Below, piece by piece: positions 35,683 to 44,283 of a stretch of 51,503 nt of DNA (positions are counted from its first letter, which is position 1; the number at the start of each line of letters is the position of its first letter). The translations under genes were made by a program, and so were the position numbers. Source of the stretch: an uncultured Lachnospiraceae bacterium (GTDB lineage Bacteria; Bacillota; Clostridia; Lachnospirales; Lachnospiraceae); the NCBI GenBank assembly GCA_900554415.1, contig USGU01000017.1, positions 1-51,503 on the forward strand. The letters run 5' to 3'. Under the pieces are notes generated by a model that was given only the letters and a program-made list of their open reading frames with translations, did not search any database and had not been told where the DNA came from.

Positions 35683-36822
35683 TTATTCACCAAATTTTTC
35701 TTTGAATGCAGCTTTGTACTCTTCTACAACCCATGGACGACGGAGGTCATAACGGAAGCAGTCTTCCAGGTTTGTATCAAAGATTTTTCCTACCAGCATA
35801 GAATATTCATTTGGTTCACCAACGCCTTTGACAACAGAGAATACACCATTGTTATGATGTGCGCCACCATATACATGATATTCTGCGAAAGAATGTGCCT
35901 TCAAAAGCTTGGTATAGAATTCAATATTGTTAAGGATATCCGGGTCTAATTCACTCTGATGCATAAATACCGGTGGATATCCGATACAATCTTCTACGGT
36001 TGCATGATTTGGCATTGCCTCCGGGCCAACCTTATTGGATGCAAAGTTTCTTCCCATGTACTGAAGCAGTCCGTCATGCTGTTCTACGGAATCCCATACA
36101 CCACTGTAGTTTGATGGACCATCTTTTTCTCTGTCGTCTGTCTGGGCTGAAACAGTTACAATACCTCTTGGGTCATATCCGTATCTCTTAAGACGGAAAC
36201 CGGTTGCCAGTGCCAGATGACCACCTGAGCTTGAACCGCTGAGAACTACTTTGTTTGGATGAATGCCAAGCATATCTGCATTGTCAACCATCCATTTGTA
36301 AGCTGCGTGACAGTCATTAATGGCTGCCGGGTATTTTGCCTGCCATGATAATCTGTAAATAGGAACGATACCTACACATTTATGTTCTTCACAAAGCTTT
36401 TCAATCGGATAAGCATTTGGATTCAGGGAAACCAGTGCTCCACCTACGATGTAAAATAAAACTCTGTTCTTTCTAGGTTTGATATTCTTTGGTTTGATAA
36501 CCCATACTTCACATTCGGTATCCGGTTCTTCCGGGCATCCTGGAACCATGTATTTCTCACAAGTACAAGAATGCTCTGTATTCCACCACTGTTCCATGTA
36601 AGCTGCCTGTCGTTTTGTTCCAAGTGCCATCTTCTCTTCATCCGAAACTTCCGGATTATACAGGGTAGCCGTATCAATGTTAAGAGCCGGGTCAATATAC
36701 CAGAAATCACGTCCGTCCGGATGTCCCCACTTCGGATCTGTAATATCAGTGACTCTTCCAGCTTCTGCAATCAGATTTTTCTTATCCTCACGATTCAATG
36801 CTTCAAAATTATTTGTAGCCAT
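35683..36822 (-). CDS. Alpha/beta hydrolase, HSL/acetyl-esterase-like (copy 1)
   Basis: 379 residues, cytosolic. Oxyanion region YIVGGALVS (residues 125-132, a variant of HGGG), DCHAAYKWM, nucleophile elbow GSSSGGH with Ser198, HQSELDPDI for the acid, and GGAHHN for the His. An unusual N-terminal extension (about 85 residues: KWGHPDGRDFWYIDP...) and a C-terminal tail FRYDLRRPWVVEEY are shared with copy 2 at 41852-42940. A strong AAGGAGG precedes the ATG. First gene of hydrolase/half-partner/TetR; divergent from the PucR regulator. Confidence 0.88.
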   Translation of the reverse strand: MATNNFEALNREDKKNLIAEAGRVTDITDPKWGHPDGRDFWYIDPALNIDTATLYNPEVSDEEKMALGTKRQAAYMEQWWNTEHSCTCEKYMVPGCPEEPDTECEVWVIKPKNIKPRKNRVLFYIVGGALVSLNPNAYPIEKLCEEHKCVGIVPIYRLSWQAKYPAAINDCHAAYKWMVDNADMLGIHPNKVVLSGSSSGGHLALATGFRLKRYGYDPRGIVTVSAQTDDREKDGPSNYSGVWDSVEQHDGLLQYMGRNFASNKVGPEAMPNHATVEDCIGYPPVFMHQSELDPDILNNIEFYTKLLKAHSFAEYHVYGGAHHNNGVFSVVKGVGEPNEYSMLVGKIFDTNLEDCFRYDLRRPWVVEEYKAAFKEKFGE

Positions 36823-36857
36823 AATAAATACCTCCTTGGTGAACTTTTTTTGTAAGT

Positions 36858-36876
36858 ATGTTATCTCTTATAACAT
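36858..36876. promoter_or_regulatory. Dyad between hydrolase 1 and the PucR-type gene
   Basis: Perfect ATGTTAT-N5-ATAACAT in the 184-base divergent gap, 36 bases before hydrolase 1. TTGTAA and TTACAA words flank it. Candidate site for the PucR-type or TetR regulator. Confidence 0.55.
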
Positions 36877-37006
36877 CTTGCCTCGCCTTTACTGATTACA
36901 ATTTTAGCAGAGGTCTTATGTATTTACATCGGCATTCCATCTAAAAGAATTCATTGCTTTTGTATCAATGTTCAATTATAATAATTCATATAAAGGAGGG
37001 ACTTGT

Positions 37007-38560
37007 ATGATTTTAGGCAAAACATCAATTCAGAAGCTTGCATTACACTTATCCGGCTTTTCTCTTATCCTGATAGAGAATAACCCATCCGAGCGTATTC
37101 GTCTGAAAACTTTTAAATTTATAGACACTTCAAATGAGTTGTTTGACAAAAACACAATTTACGTGATTACTCTGTCTGATTTGAATGATTTGTATATACT
37201 GAAAAATGAGGCAAATTTCGTGATTTTGACGAAATTCGAACGGGAAATACAGACCCATTTAGGCCCGGATTCCAATGCAATTGTTCTACCGGAGAGCACA
37301 AATTCCATTGCACTTTCTAATTACATACAGGGATTTTTCAGTGCAAGTGCCAGTTTCAACGAATTTGGCGCACTTTTATTGTCAGAGCTTGAACATCGGA
37401 ACAAACTAAGTAATTATTTGAATCTGTTATCGAATTACATCGGGCACCCGGTTGCAATCTATGATTCTTCTTTCCATGTGATTTCGCACAGTACCAATGA
37501 GGATGTCTCTGACCCGGTCTGGGATATGCTCTTAAAAAAGCAAAACTCCGGCATTCTGGAAGAAACAAAGCGGTACATGGAAGAAGATTTGCCTGATATC
37601 CTTCCACGTATGGATTATCCTCTGTTTTACGAAAAACCATCTTTACCGAAGCGTATTCTTGCTGGGCTGAAGGTCAACAACACCAATTCCTATATGCTGG
37701 AAATCCTCGAAAATGGAAAGCCGCTCCACAATGCGGAGCTTGCCTTTGCATTTTTCACTGCTTCCTTTCTTCAGTACTATATGGCTTCCCAGTATCACAA
37801 TTTCCGACAAGATAACATCAACGTTCTGATTGAAGACATTATCTCCGGGAAAGAAGCGGATACCTTCCGTATGTACAATCGTGCTGAGGCGCTGAATCTT
37901 ATGCTGGATTCTGAGAACTATATGCTGCTTATTTATACAGATAAAAATATTGGTTTCCGCCAGTTATTGCATAGTGTCCATGAGCTTCGACAGCTTTCCA
38001 TGTCCACTACCATTTTGCTTGGCTCGGAGATTCTGATGCTAATTTCAGGGAAAGGATATCATGAACTAATCGAAAAAAAGATTGTGCCTTATATCAAAGC
38101 GCAGAAATGTTTTAAATGTAGTATCTCCGCCAGATTTAACGGGATTTCTACCCTAAAAAATGCCTATGAGCAGTGCTGCGCTGCCAAATCGCTGGGCGCA
38201 ATCATGGATGTGAACGGAACCTGGTTCGACTATGAAGCCTACCGCGAATTCCATTTTGCAAACAAATACTTATCCGACGAGGATGTAGACTTCTTCTGCA
38301 CACCGGTTGCCAAAGAAATTGTCCAGCATGACCGTATGCACAAGACCCGCTATGCTTACACCCTCATGCTCTACATCAAGAACTTTAAAAATGCAGCCAC
38401 CGTTGCCAGAATCATGCACACCCACCGGAATACCATGTTCTACCGGCTGGAAAAGATTGCAGATCAGTTCGGACTGAATTATGACAATCCAATCCAGATG
38501 AATAATCTGTCCTTGTCATTTAATATTCTGGCAAGCCGGTATCCGGATATTTTCAGTTAA
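37007..38560 (+). CDS. PucR/CdaR-type transcriptional regulator
   Basis: 517 residues. N-terminal PucR-like ligand domain, middle region with GAF-like part (LSNYIGHPVAIYDSSFHVISHS) and CdaR GGDEF-like part, C-terminal HTH_30: YTLMLYIKNFKNAATVARIMHTHRNTMFYRLEKI. Members usually activate purine, sugar-diacid or amino-acid catabolic genes when the substrate is present. AAAGGAGG precedes MILGKTSIQ; a start 13 codons upstream lacks a site. It stands between hydrolase 1 and the permease and may control both sides of the locus. Confidence 0.9.
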   Translation: MILGKTSIQKLALHLSGFSLILIENNPSERIRLKTFKFIDTSNELFDKNTIYVITLSDLNDLYILKNEANFVILTKFEREIQTHLGPDSNAIVLPESTNSIALSNYIQGFFSASASFNEFGALLLSELEHRNKLSNYLNLLSNYIGHPVAIYDSSFHVISHSTNEDVSDPVWDMLLKKQNSGILEETKRYMEEDLPDILPRMDYPLFYEKPSLPKRILAGLKVNNTNSYMLEILENGKPLHNAELAFAFFTASFLQYYMASQYHNFRQDNINVLIEDIISGKEADTFRMYNRAEALNLMLDSENYMLLIYTDKNIGFRQLLHSVHELRQLSMSTTILLGSEILMLISGKGYHELIEKKIVPYIKAQKCFKCSISARFNGISTLKNAYEQCCAAKSLGAIMDVNGTWFDYEAYREFHFANKYLSDEDVDFFCTPVAKEIVQHDRMHKTRYAYTLMLYIKNFKNAATVARIMHTHRNTMFYRLEKIADQFGLNYDNPIQMNNLSLSFNILASRYPDIFS

Positions 38561-38602
38561 ATGTAGGAATGACTGAACCCTTTCTCCGGATATCTGATAA
38601 CG

Positions 38603-38644
38603 CAAAATACGGAAAGAACTTTTACAAATTCTTTCCGTATTTTG
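38603..38644. terminator. Bidirectional terminator between pucR-like and lctP-like genes
   Basis: 16-bp perfect stem (38603-38618 and 38629-38644), 10-base loop, A/T ends giving T runs on both strands. Serves the convergent genes on either side. Confidence 0.85.
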
Positions 38645-38713
38645 TGTCTGCCTATAGGACTATATTTTATTATGATTGGAGGGGGAACCAGCAAAACAGT
38701 TGGAATTGTTCTG

Positions 38714-40444
38714 CTAGTGTATCATAATCTCCGGCATTGGATTAACTCCGATTACAATTAATATTCCAACAACCAGTGCTACGATTCCGCAATATATTAA
38801 TGCAGGAACCACATTGGTTCTCAGCAGTTTTCCTTCATTTCCCATCGTTCCGGTTGTAGCGCACACAGATACGATATTGTTGACACATACCATATTTCCA
38901 ATGGCACCACCCATATTCTGAAGGGCAACTACCAATACCTGGGAAAGTCCAACCAAAGTTGCTGTCTCAAACTGCAGAGATGAGAACAGGGTATTGGAAA
39001 CCGTGCAGGAACCTGACATAAATGCACCAAGTACACCAATAACAGGGGCTACTACAAAGTATGCACTCTTGAAGATATTTGCAAGGGCATCTGCCATGAT
39101 ATAAAGCATAGAGCTGTTTGTATTGGTAAACTCACCTACAAAGTCTTCGGCTGCTACGGTTGCTCCAATCTGTGCATTGCAGGTATACCGGTAAAGATTT
39201 ACCATTGCCACACCAAAGAGAAGAGCAATTGCCGCACCGCTAATCTGTTTGCAGGAAATCTTCAAGGCTGTCACTGCTTCTTCTTTCTTCATCCGATGAA
39301 TGAAAATGGTAAGAATTGCCACGAACATAAATGGGAAAATTCCCGGATTCCACATAAACTTAAAGTTCCAGTTGATATTTTCAAATCCTAAAATATTGTG
39401 GATTTTAATCATAAATGTGTCATTTACTTCGCAGCTGAGTATCTTCTTTAATCCAAAGGATTCCACACGTGACATTACAAGCAGGATTCCGATAATTACA
39501 TATGGAAGCCATGCAAGAACTGCACTCATGCCTTTGTCTTTTAATTCTTCTGTTTTCTGATTTGACATCCATGATTTGTCGCCCCATTCTTCCATTCCAT
39601 CAAATGTCCAAACTTCCTTCGGCACCAAAATTCCTTTCTTTGCAAAGAAAATGAGGATTGGAAGGGCTCCAAGGAAAGCTACCATAGATGTCAGCTCCGG
39701 TCCTACAAACCAGGACATAATCAGGTAAAGTACACCGACGCAGGTTCCGGTTGCCAGGCAGAACGGAATCATCGGAAGTGCATCTTTAAAGGATTTATTC
39801 TTTCCAAATACTTTACATAACACCGCTACTCCGATAAATATAATTGCAAATCCACCAATAAGATGTGGAATACAAGACCATCTGGTCAGCACGGTAAGGA
39901 ATTTGTCCGGGCTTCCTCCAAGCGATTCTACTGCGGAAGAAACCGTACTTGCTGCTGTAATTGTCGGGATTCCAACCGGTCCGGGTACAACCGGAGTTGA
40001 ATTATAAATCAGACATACGGCTGCTGCCGCCAGTGGTGGAAATCCCAGCCCGATAAGGATAGGAGCCGCAAGGGCGGCTGGGCTTCCAAAGCCGGCAGCA
40101 CCTTCAATAAATCCGGCAAATACATAGCCTATGATAATTGCCTGTACACGGGCATCCTTTGTGATTCCTGAGAAAATTTTGTTAATGGAAGCCATTGCTC
40201 CTGACTGCTGAAGTACATTCATCAGCAAGATTGCTCCAAAAATGATACATAAGGTTTCAAAGGCACTTAAGAAACCGGCCAGCGTCTGGGCTGCAATTTC
40301 AAGAAGTCCCATTTTCCATACAGTCGCTGCTATCAGTCCTGCCACAGCCCAGGCTGTCGGAAGTGCTTTTTTCGCAGGCCAGTTAAATCCTGCCATTAAA
40401 ATAATCGTCAATAAAATCGGTACTGCTGCTATAATCGCATACAT
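38714..40444 (-). CDS. LctP-family permease (L-lactate/glycolate type)
   Basis: 576 residues, about 13-14 helices. LctP marks: LCIIFGAILLMNVLQQSGAM, GYVFAGFIEGAAGFGSPAALAAPIL, YNSTPVVPGPVG, and the C-terminal SGSCTVSNTLFSSLQFETA and MGGAIGNMVCVNNIVSVCATTG. Family members import lactate, glycolate or related 2-hydroxy acids with H+. Divergent from the Cys-type GrdB-like gene and flanked by the hydrolase modules, so it probably imports the locus substrate or exports its product. AAGGAG precedes the ATG. Confidence 0.92.
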   Translation of the reverse strand: MYAIIAAVPILLTIILMAGFNWPAKKALPTAWAVAGLIAATVWKMGLLEIAAQTLAGFLSAFETLCIIFGAILLMNVLQQSGAMASINKIFSGITKDARVQAIIIGYVFAGFIEGAAGFGSPAALAAPILIGLGFPPLAAAAVCLIYNSTPVVPGPVGIPTITAASTVSSAVESLGGSPDKFLTVLTRWSCIPHLIGGFAIIFIGVAVLCKVFGKNKSFKDALPMIPFCLATGTCVGVLYLIMSWFVGPELTSMVAFLGALPILIFFAKKGILVPKEVWTFDGMEEWGDKSWMSNQKTEELKDKGMSAVLAWLPYVIIGILLVMSRVESFGLKKILSCEVNDTFMIKIHNILGFENINWNFKFMWNPGIFPFMFVAILTIFIHRMKKEEAVTALKISCKQISGAAIALLFGVAMVNLYRYTCNAQIGATVAAEDFVGEFTNTNSSMLYIMADALANIFKSAYFVVAPVIGVLGAFMSGSCTVSNTLFSSLQFETATLVGLSQVLVVALQNMGGAIGNMVCVNNIVSVCATTGTMGNEGKLLRTNVVPALIYCGIVALVVGILIVIGVNPMPEIMIH

Positions 40445-40790
40445 AACAGTCTCACTCCTTTTCCATAGATATTAGATTCAGTTAGTAATAGTAATTCGGC
40501 ATAGACATTAATTAGTAAAAAGGCTTAGACGTACTTTTCGATAACTTTATATTGTTACTTTAGCAGACACCGGTTTCTTTTTCTATTTACGAAAAGCTCC
40601 AATGTTTAAAATATGTGCAAATTACCGAAGTTGTAACATTTTTCTCATTTTCATCTTCATTTTTTTGCAAATTACAATATTGTAAAATGAACTTTTGTTT
40701 TCAGGATTCTATAATAAATTTGAAGTATGAAAGCTAAAGTGCGAAAGAAAACTATTAAAAACTTTAAAAGAAAGCAAAAAGGTGCAGGAT
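40445..40790. promoter_or_regulatory. Divergent control region, lctP-like / short grdB-like
   Basis: 346 bases, no gene. Perfect 14-base palindrome TTACAATATTGTAA at 40672-40685; TATAAT at 40710-40715 with a poor -35 beside the palindrome, the arrangement expected for an activator site. A further TTGTAACA word lies at about 40631. No other structured element seen. Confidence 0.6.
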
Positions 40791-41618
40791 ATGATGTCAG
40801 AATCTGTAAAAGTAATTTACTCTGCTTCGGAAATTCCATCCGCAGAAACAGTAAACAATAACAATCTTATACCGTTTATCAATTATCAGACACCGGCACC
40901 TGTCCGATGTCTGGATATGCTGCTGGCAAAATATCACCATCAAAGATTTCAGTCCGAGGTTATGATGTCTGCACCGAAAGAGCAGGTCATTCCTCACCTC
41001 AGACACCCTTTATCAGATACCACATTGCTGGTAGTCACAGATGGCGGTCTGGTTCCTTTTCTTAATCCAGACCGGATTCCATCTACCTCTGCCAAAAGCT
41101 TTGGAATATATTCGATAGAAAAGAAAGACTCTCTTTCCCCTGATGATTTCGAAGTGAGCCATCAGGGATATGATAATTCTTATGTGGAAGAAGACCCCAA
41201 CCGCCTGCTTCCTTTAGATGCTCTGCGCGTTTTGGAATCAGAAGGTGTAATCAAAGAAATTTATCCTTATTTTCTATCAACCACCGGAGTTATGATGCCA
41301 CAAAAGGAATGTCAGAAACTTGCAAAGCGCATCGCTGCTTATGTCACTTCGCATCCCATTGATGCAGTGCTGATCACCTCCGCCTGTGGCACAAGTACCC
41401 GAAGCGGCAGTATTATCGGAGCAGAAATTGAGAAAAACGGAATTCCCGTGGTTCAGATTACCAATTTGACGCAGATTGCACAAAGTTATGGAATCACGCG
41501 GACCATCAAAGGACAGAATATCTGCTATCCCTGCGGCAATCCCACGCTTTCCAAAGAAATGGAATTTGCTTATAGGAAAGAACTGGTGAAAACAGCATTA
41601 CATTTATTTAATCATTAA
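40791..41618 (+). CDS. Short GrdB-like protein with Cys in place of selenocysteine
   Basis: 275 residues corresponding to the last ~260 residues of GrdB (glycine/sarcosine/betaine/proline reductase component B family); the N-terminal ~170-residue domain is missing. Shared blocks with the GrdB at 47492: VVTDGGLVP, NPDR, DYEVxHQGY-like (DFEVSHQGYDNSYV), DPNRLLPLDAL, TTGVMMP, and the active loop ITSACGTSTRSG with Cys199 where GrdB has Sec. The second Cys of the RCG motif is Ser here. The start MMSESVKV follows AAAGG by 8 bases. Transcribed alone, divergent from the permease. Probably a redox-active or regulatory paralogue. Confidence 0.85.
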   Translation: MMSESVKVIYSASEIPSAETVNNNNLIPFINYQTPAPVRCLDMLLAKYHHQRFQSEVMMSAPKEQVIPHLRHPLSDTTLLVVTDGGLVPFLNPDRIPSTSAKSFGIYSIEKKDSLSPDDFEVSHQGYDNSYVEEDPNRLLPLDALRVLESEGVIKEIYPYFLSTTGVMMPQKECQKLAKRIAAYVTSHPIDAVLITSACGTSTRSGSIIGAEIEKNGIPVVQITNLTQIAQSYGITRTIKGQNICYPCGNPTLSKEMEFAYRKELVKTALHLFNH

Positions 41619-41637
41619 AAACTTAAACCGAAACTTG

Positions 41638-41668
41638 CAGGAGTGCCAAATAAGGTGCTCCTGTTTTT
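41638..41668 (+). terminator. Terminator of the short grdB-like gene
   Basis: 10-bp stem CAGGAGTGCC/GGTGCTCCTG (two wobbles), loop of 6, TTTTT behind. Confidence 0.85.
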
Positions 41669-41740
41669 ACAATTATCTTTATTTTCTGACTTTATATTTA
41701 TATTTCTTTTTATTTTTGCACTCTTTTTCTCTTCGTTTGG

Positions 41741-41754
41741 TTTTTGTACAAAAA
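41741..41754 (+). promoter_or_regulatory. Palindrome upstream of hydrolase 2
   Basis: Perfect 14-base TTTTTGTACAAAAA, with a near copy TTCTTGCACAAAC at 41759-41771, in the 233-base region before hydrolase 2. TATGAT lies at about 41791. Candidate operator pair for a TetR or PucR-type regulator. Confidence 0.5.
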
Positions 41755-41851
41755 CGCGTTCTTGCACAAACACAAGCATATTTGGACGCGCTATGATATA
41801 GACATGAAATAAATCGAAGATAAATAAATATATTTAAGGAGGAAATGACTT

Positions 41852-42940
41852 ATGGGACTTGAAAAATTTAGAATTCGTGACGATGCAAAATGGGGACATC
41901 CGGAACTGGAAGTAGCTTATTCCCTGATGGGTCAGTCAGTAGGTTATGCAGAAGTGCTTTTAAATGATGACCTCTCTTTCGAAGAAAGACAGGAATTCGC
42001 AGCACATGCGGAAGATGGATTCAAAGAATTCCTTCCAGACTATGACTGGTCGCGTGTAACAGAATATGAGGCTCCTGGCTGCGTGGATGAACCAGATGCA
42101 CCTCCGGTAAAATTATTAGTCGCCAATCCAAGAGAAGGAAAATGGCGTTATAAGAGAAACAGTCCTTGTATCATGATTATCCCTGGCGGCGGTCTTACCA
42201 CATGCTTCCGTTTTACAGCAGCTATCGAAGACTGGGCAGACAAATATGGTGTGCCTGTTGCAACATTTAACTATCGTGTACTGACTCAGGGTGCAAAATA
42301 TCCAGAACCAGTCAATGACTGCGAAGCTGTTTACAATTATCTTGCAGAACATGCAAAAGAATTAAACATCAGCGCAAACAAGATTATCATCCATGGTAAC
42401 AGCTCTGGTGGACATCTTTCCCTTGCACTTTGCCACAGACTGAAAAAACGTGGAATCACACCTCGTGGATGCCTGGTTTGGGTACCAATTATTGATGACC
42501 GTCCGTTACCACAGTATCGTTCAACCGCTATCAACTCTGCTTTCTGGGGAGCTTCTGATGCAGCACAGTCTGCCCGTCAGTATCTCGGAAAACTGAACAA
42601 CATGGTTGATGTTCCTGCAGAAGCATTCCCGGGACGTGCTACAGTTGAAGAATGTGTAGGTCTTCCACCAACATTTATCCACACAATGGGAAATGACAAT
42701 GGTATGGACGCAGCTTATGATTATGCAAGTAAGCTTGCTGCAGCAGGTGTTTATGTAGAGCTTCATTCATGGGGCGGCAGCCAGCACTGCTCACTTACCA
42801 CAGCAGCAAACGTTCTGGATAAGGATGACCCGACTGCAGAATATGCACAGTTATTCAACTCCGTTTGTGCAAAAGAATTCAAGGATATGTTCGAATATGA
42901 CCTTCGCCGTCCTTGGACAGTAGAAGAATTTAATTCATAA
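41852..42940 (+). CDS. Alpha/beta hydrolase, HSL/acetyl-esterase-like (copy 2)
   Basis: 362 residues, paralogue of 35683-36822. N terminus KWGHPELEVAYSL, oxyanion PGGG at 111-114, VNDCEAVYNYL, nucleophile elbow GNSSGGH with Ser184, acid near GNDNGMD, His in WGGSQHCS, and the tail FEYDLRRPWTVEEF matching copy 1. The two differ enough to have separate substrates. AAGGAGG precedes the ATG. Followed after 26 bases by its half-size partner. Confidence 0.88.
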   Translation: MGLEKFRIRDDAKWGHPELEVAYSLMGQSVGYAEVLLNDDLSFEERQEFAAHAEDGFKEFLPDYDWSRVTEYEAPGCVDEPDAPPVKLLVANPREGKWRYKRNSPCIMIIPGGGLTTCFRFTAAIEDWADKYGVPVATFNYRVLTQGAKYPEPVNDCEAVYNYLAEHAKELNISANKIIIHGNSSGGHLSLALCHRLKKRGITPRGCLVWVPIIDDRPLPQYRSTAINSAFWGASDAAQSARQYLGKLNNMVDVPAEAFPGRATVEECVGLPPTFIHTMGNDNGMDAAYDYASKLAAAGVYVELHSWGGSQHCSLTTAANVLDKDDPTAEYAQLFNSVCAKEFKDMFEYDLRRPWTVEEFNS

Positions 42941-42966
42941 AAATAAATGGAAATGAGGAAAAAATT

Positions 42967-43386
42967 ATGGCAGTAGAAGTATATGGATATGAAGAACTTG
43001 GTATCATCATTGATCCACCAAGTGATACAAAAGAAGTATTTATCCCATCACCACCTACAATGGCAACCGTGAAAATCAACCCACGTGCCGCTATTATTTA
43101 CATAACCGGTGGTAAAATTACAGAGGGATGTGACCAGATTGAAGCATTAAAGGCTTACGCAGAAGAAAACAAAACCGTACTCATCTGCCCGACAGCCGTT
43201 GACTCTGAAGAAGTTGCAAAAACCTTTGATTATGTTACAAAGAAAGCCAAAATGATCAATATCAAAGCAAACGAAATCGCCATAATGGGCGACGCTGAAC
43301 ATATGGATGACGCTCAGGCTATCGTTGACTATCTGGTTGACGAATGTGATGCTGATATTGATGATGCAGAAGAATTTGAAATGTAA
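42967..43386 (+). CDS. Half-size, nucleophile-less alpha/beta-hydrolase-like partner (copy 2)
   Basis: 139 residues, paralogue of 35226-35633. GYEELGIIIDPPSDTKEV, strand AAIIYITGG (41-49), VLICP, and INIKANEIAIMGDAEH at about 97-112. The last block lines up with LNISANKIIIHGNSSGGH of the preceding hydrolase, with GDAEH replacing the Ser elbow. Acidic tail. GAGG lies ahead of the ATG. The repeated gene order argues for a complex with the hydrolase. Confidence 0.8.
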   Translation: MAVEVYGYEELGIIIDPPSDTKEVFIPSPPTMATVKINPRAAIIYITGGKITEGCDQIEALKAYAEENKTVLICPTAVDSEEVAKTFDYVTKKAKMINIKANEIAIMGDAEHMDDAQAIVDYLVDECDADIDDAEEFEM

Positions 43387-43414
43387 TCCTCTCTTCGCAA
43401 ACAGAACATATGAC

Positions 43415-43447
43415 AAAATGGGAGTGCTTTTAAGGCACTCCCATTTT
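43415..43447. terminator. Terminator after hydrolase-2 module
   Basis: 13-bp perfect stem AAAATGGGAGTGC/GCACTCCCATTTT with a 7-base loop; T run on both strands, serving the convergent TetR gene as well. Confidence 0.9.
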
Positions 43448-43540
43448 CATATTACATCTTCTAATTTATATGATGCCAGGGTCAAAAGCTCTAAATCCAC
43501 ATAATCTTACTCATAATTGGATTCTTCACATATCCTGAAA

Positions 43541-44116
43541 CTAAGAAAGCATCAGATACTTCCCCCCTACCACAAAACATTCTCTGTCCAGCGAGGCTGC
43601 ATTCTGCTCACTGTAATTCATATAGTCATCCTTCATCCCTTTTTTCACCCAGTCTGTAATCATACCTACCATAGCCCTGGTATTCATCTTCGCCATAAGC
43701 TGAATTTCTTCCCCACTAAGATCCAGACCGGAATTGGCATATCGTTCACGCAAGGTTTTCGTCCAAAGCTCCATATAAAGCTCCGTCAACACATCAAACA
43801 ACGAGTTCTGCTCTACATATTTAAAACATTTTAAATAAAACTCCCGCTCATTGTACAGGCACTCGCACACACTGGTAAAACTATCCTCCAGGAATTTTGA
43901 CGAATCCGCATAGGTTTCCACCTTCTTTGAGATGTCATCATAGAAAATCCAACTGATTAATTCGTATTTGTCCTGAAAATGATAGTAAAAATTGTTTCGG
44001 CTCATACCACAACGTTCCGTGATATCTTTCACTGAAATTTTATCGAGTGGACGCTCGTGTAACAGTTCTTTCAGTGCTTTCGCCAATGCTTCTTTTGTAA
44101 GTTTCGTATTTGCCAT
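43541..44116 (-). CDS. TetR-family regulator, DhaS-like (locus copy 2)
   Basis: 191 residues. HTH LDKISVKDITERCGMSRNNFYYHFQDKYELISWIFYDD and the same C-terminal type as its paralogues (KYVEQNSLFDVLTELYMELW). The start MANTKLTKEAL was chosen because GGGGGG stands 6 bases ahead; an ATG six codons earlier overlaps that site. Convergent with the hydrolase-2 module. Confidence 0.88.
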   Translation of the reverse strand: MANTKLTKEALAKALKELLHERPLDKISVKDITERCGMSRNNFYYHFQDKYELISWIFYDDISKKVETYADSSKFLEDSFTSVCECLYNEREFYLKCFKYVEQNSLFDVLTELYMELWTKTLRERYANSGLDLSGEEIQLMAKMNTRAMVGMITDWVKKGMKDDYMNYSEQNAASLDRECFVVGGKYLMLS

Positions 44117-44253
44117 CTGCATCCCCCCATCCAATTATCCGATAATTTCTGATAATTTATTAACATTTTCTGCCATCATTATACACTTTTTTCATTTGCA
44201 CATGCAACAAATACGACTGTTTTATAATTGGACAATTTCCAAATCTGTATAAA

Positions 44254-44283
44254 AATGTGACACTTTTGCAAAAGTGTCACATT
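44254..44283 (-). terminator. 30-base palindromic terminator of hydrolase 3
   Basis: Perfect palindrome with half AATGTGACACTTTTG; on the minus strand it is followed by TTTTTATA. It overlaps the stop of the alpha/beta hydrolase gene. Confidence 0.85.
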
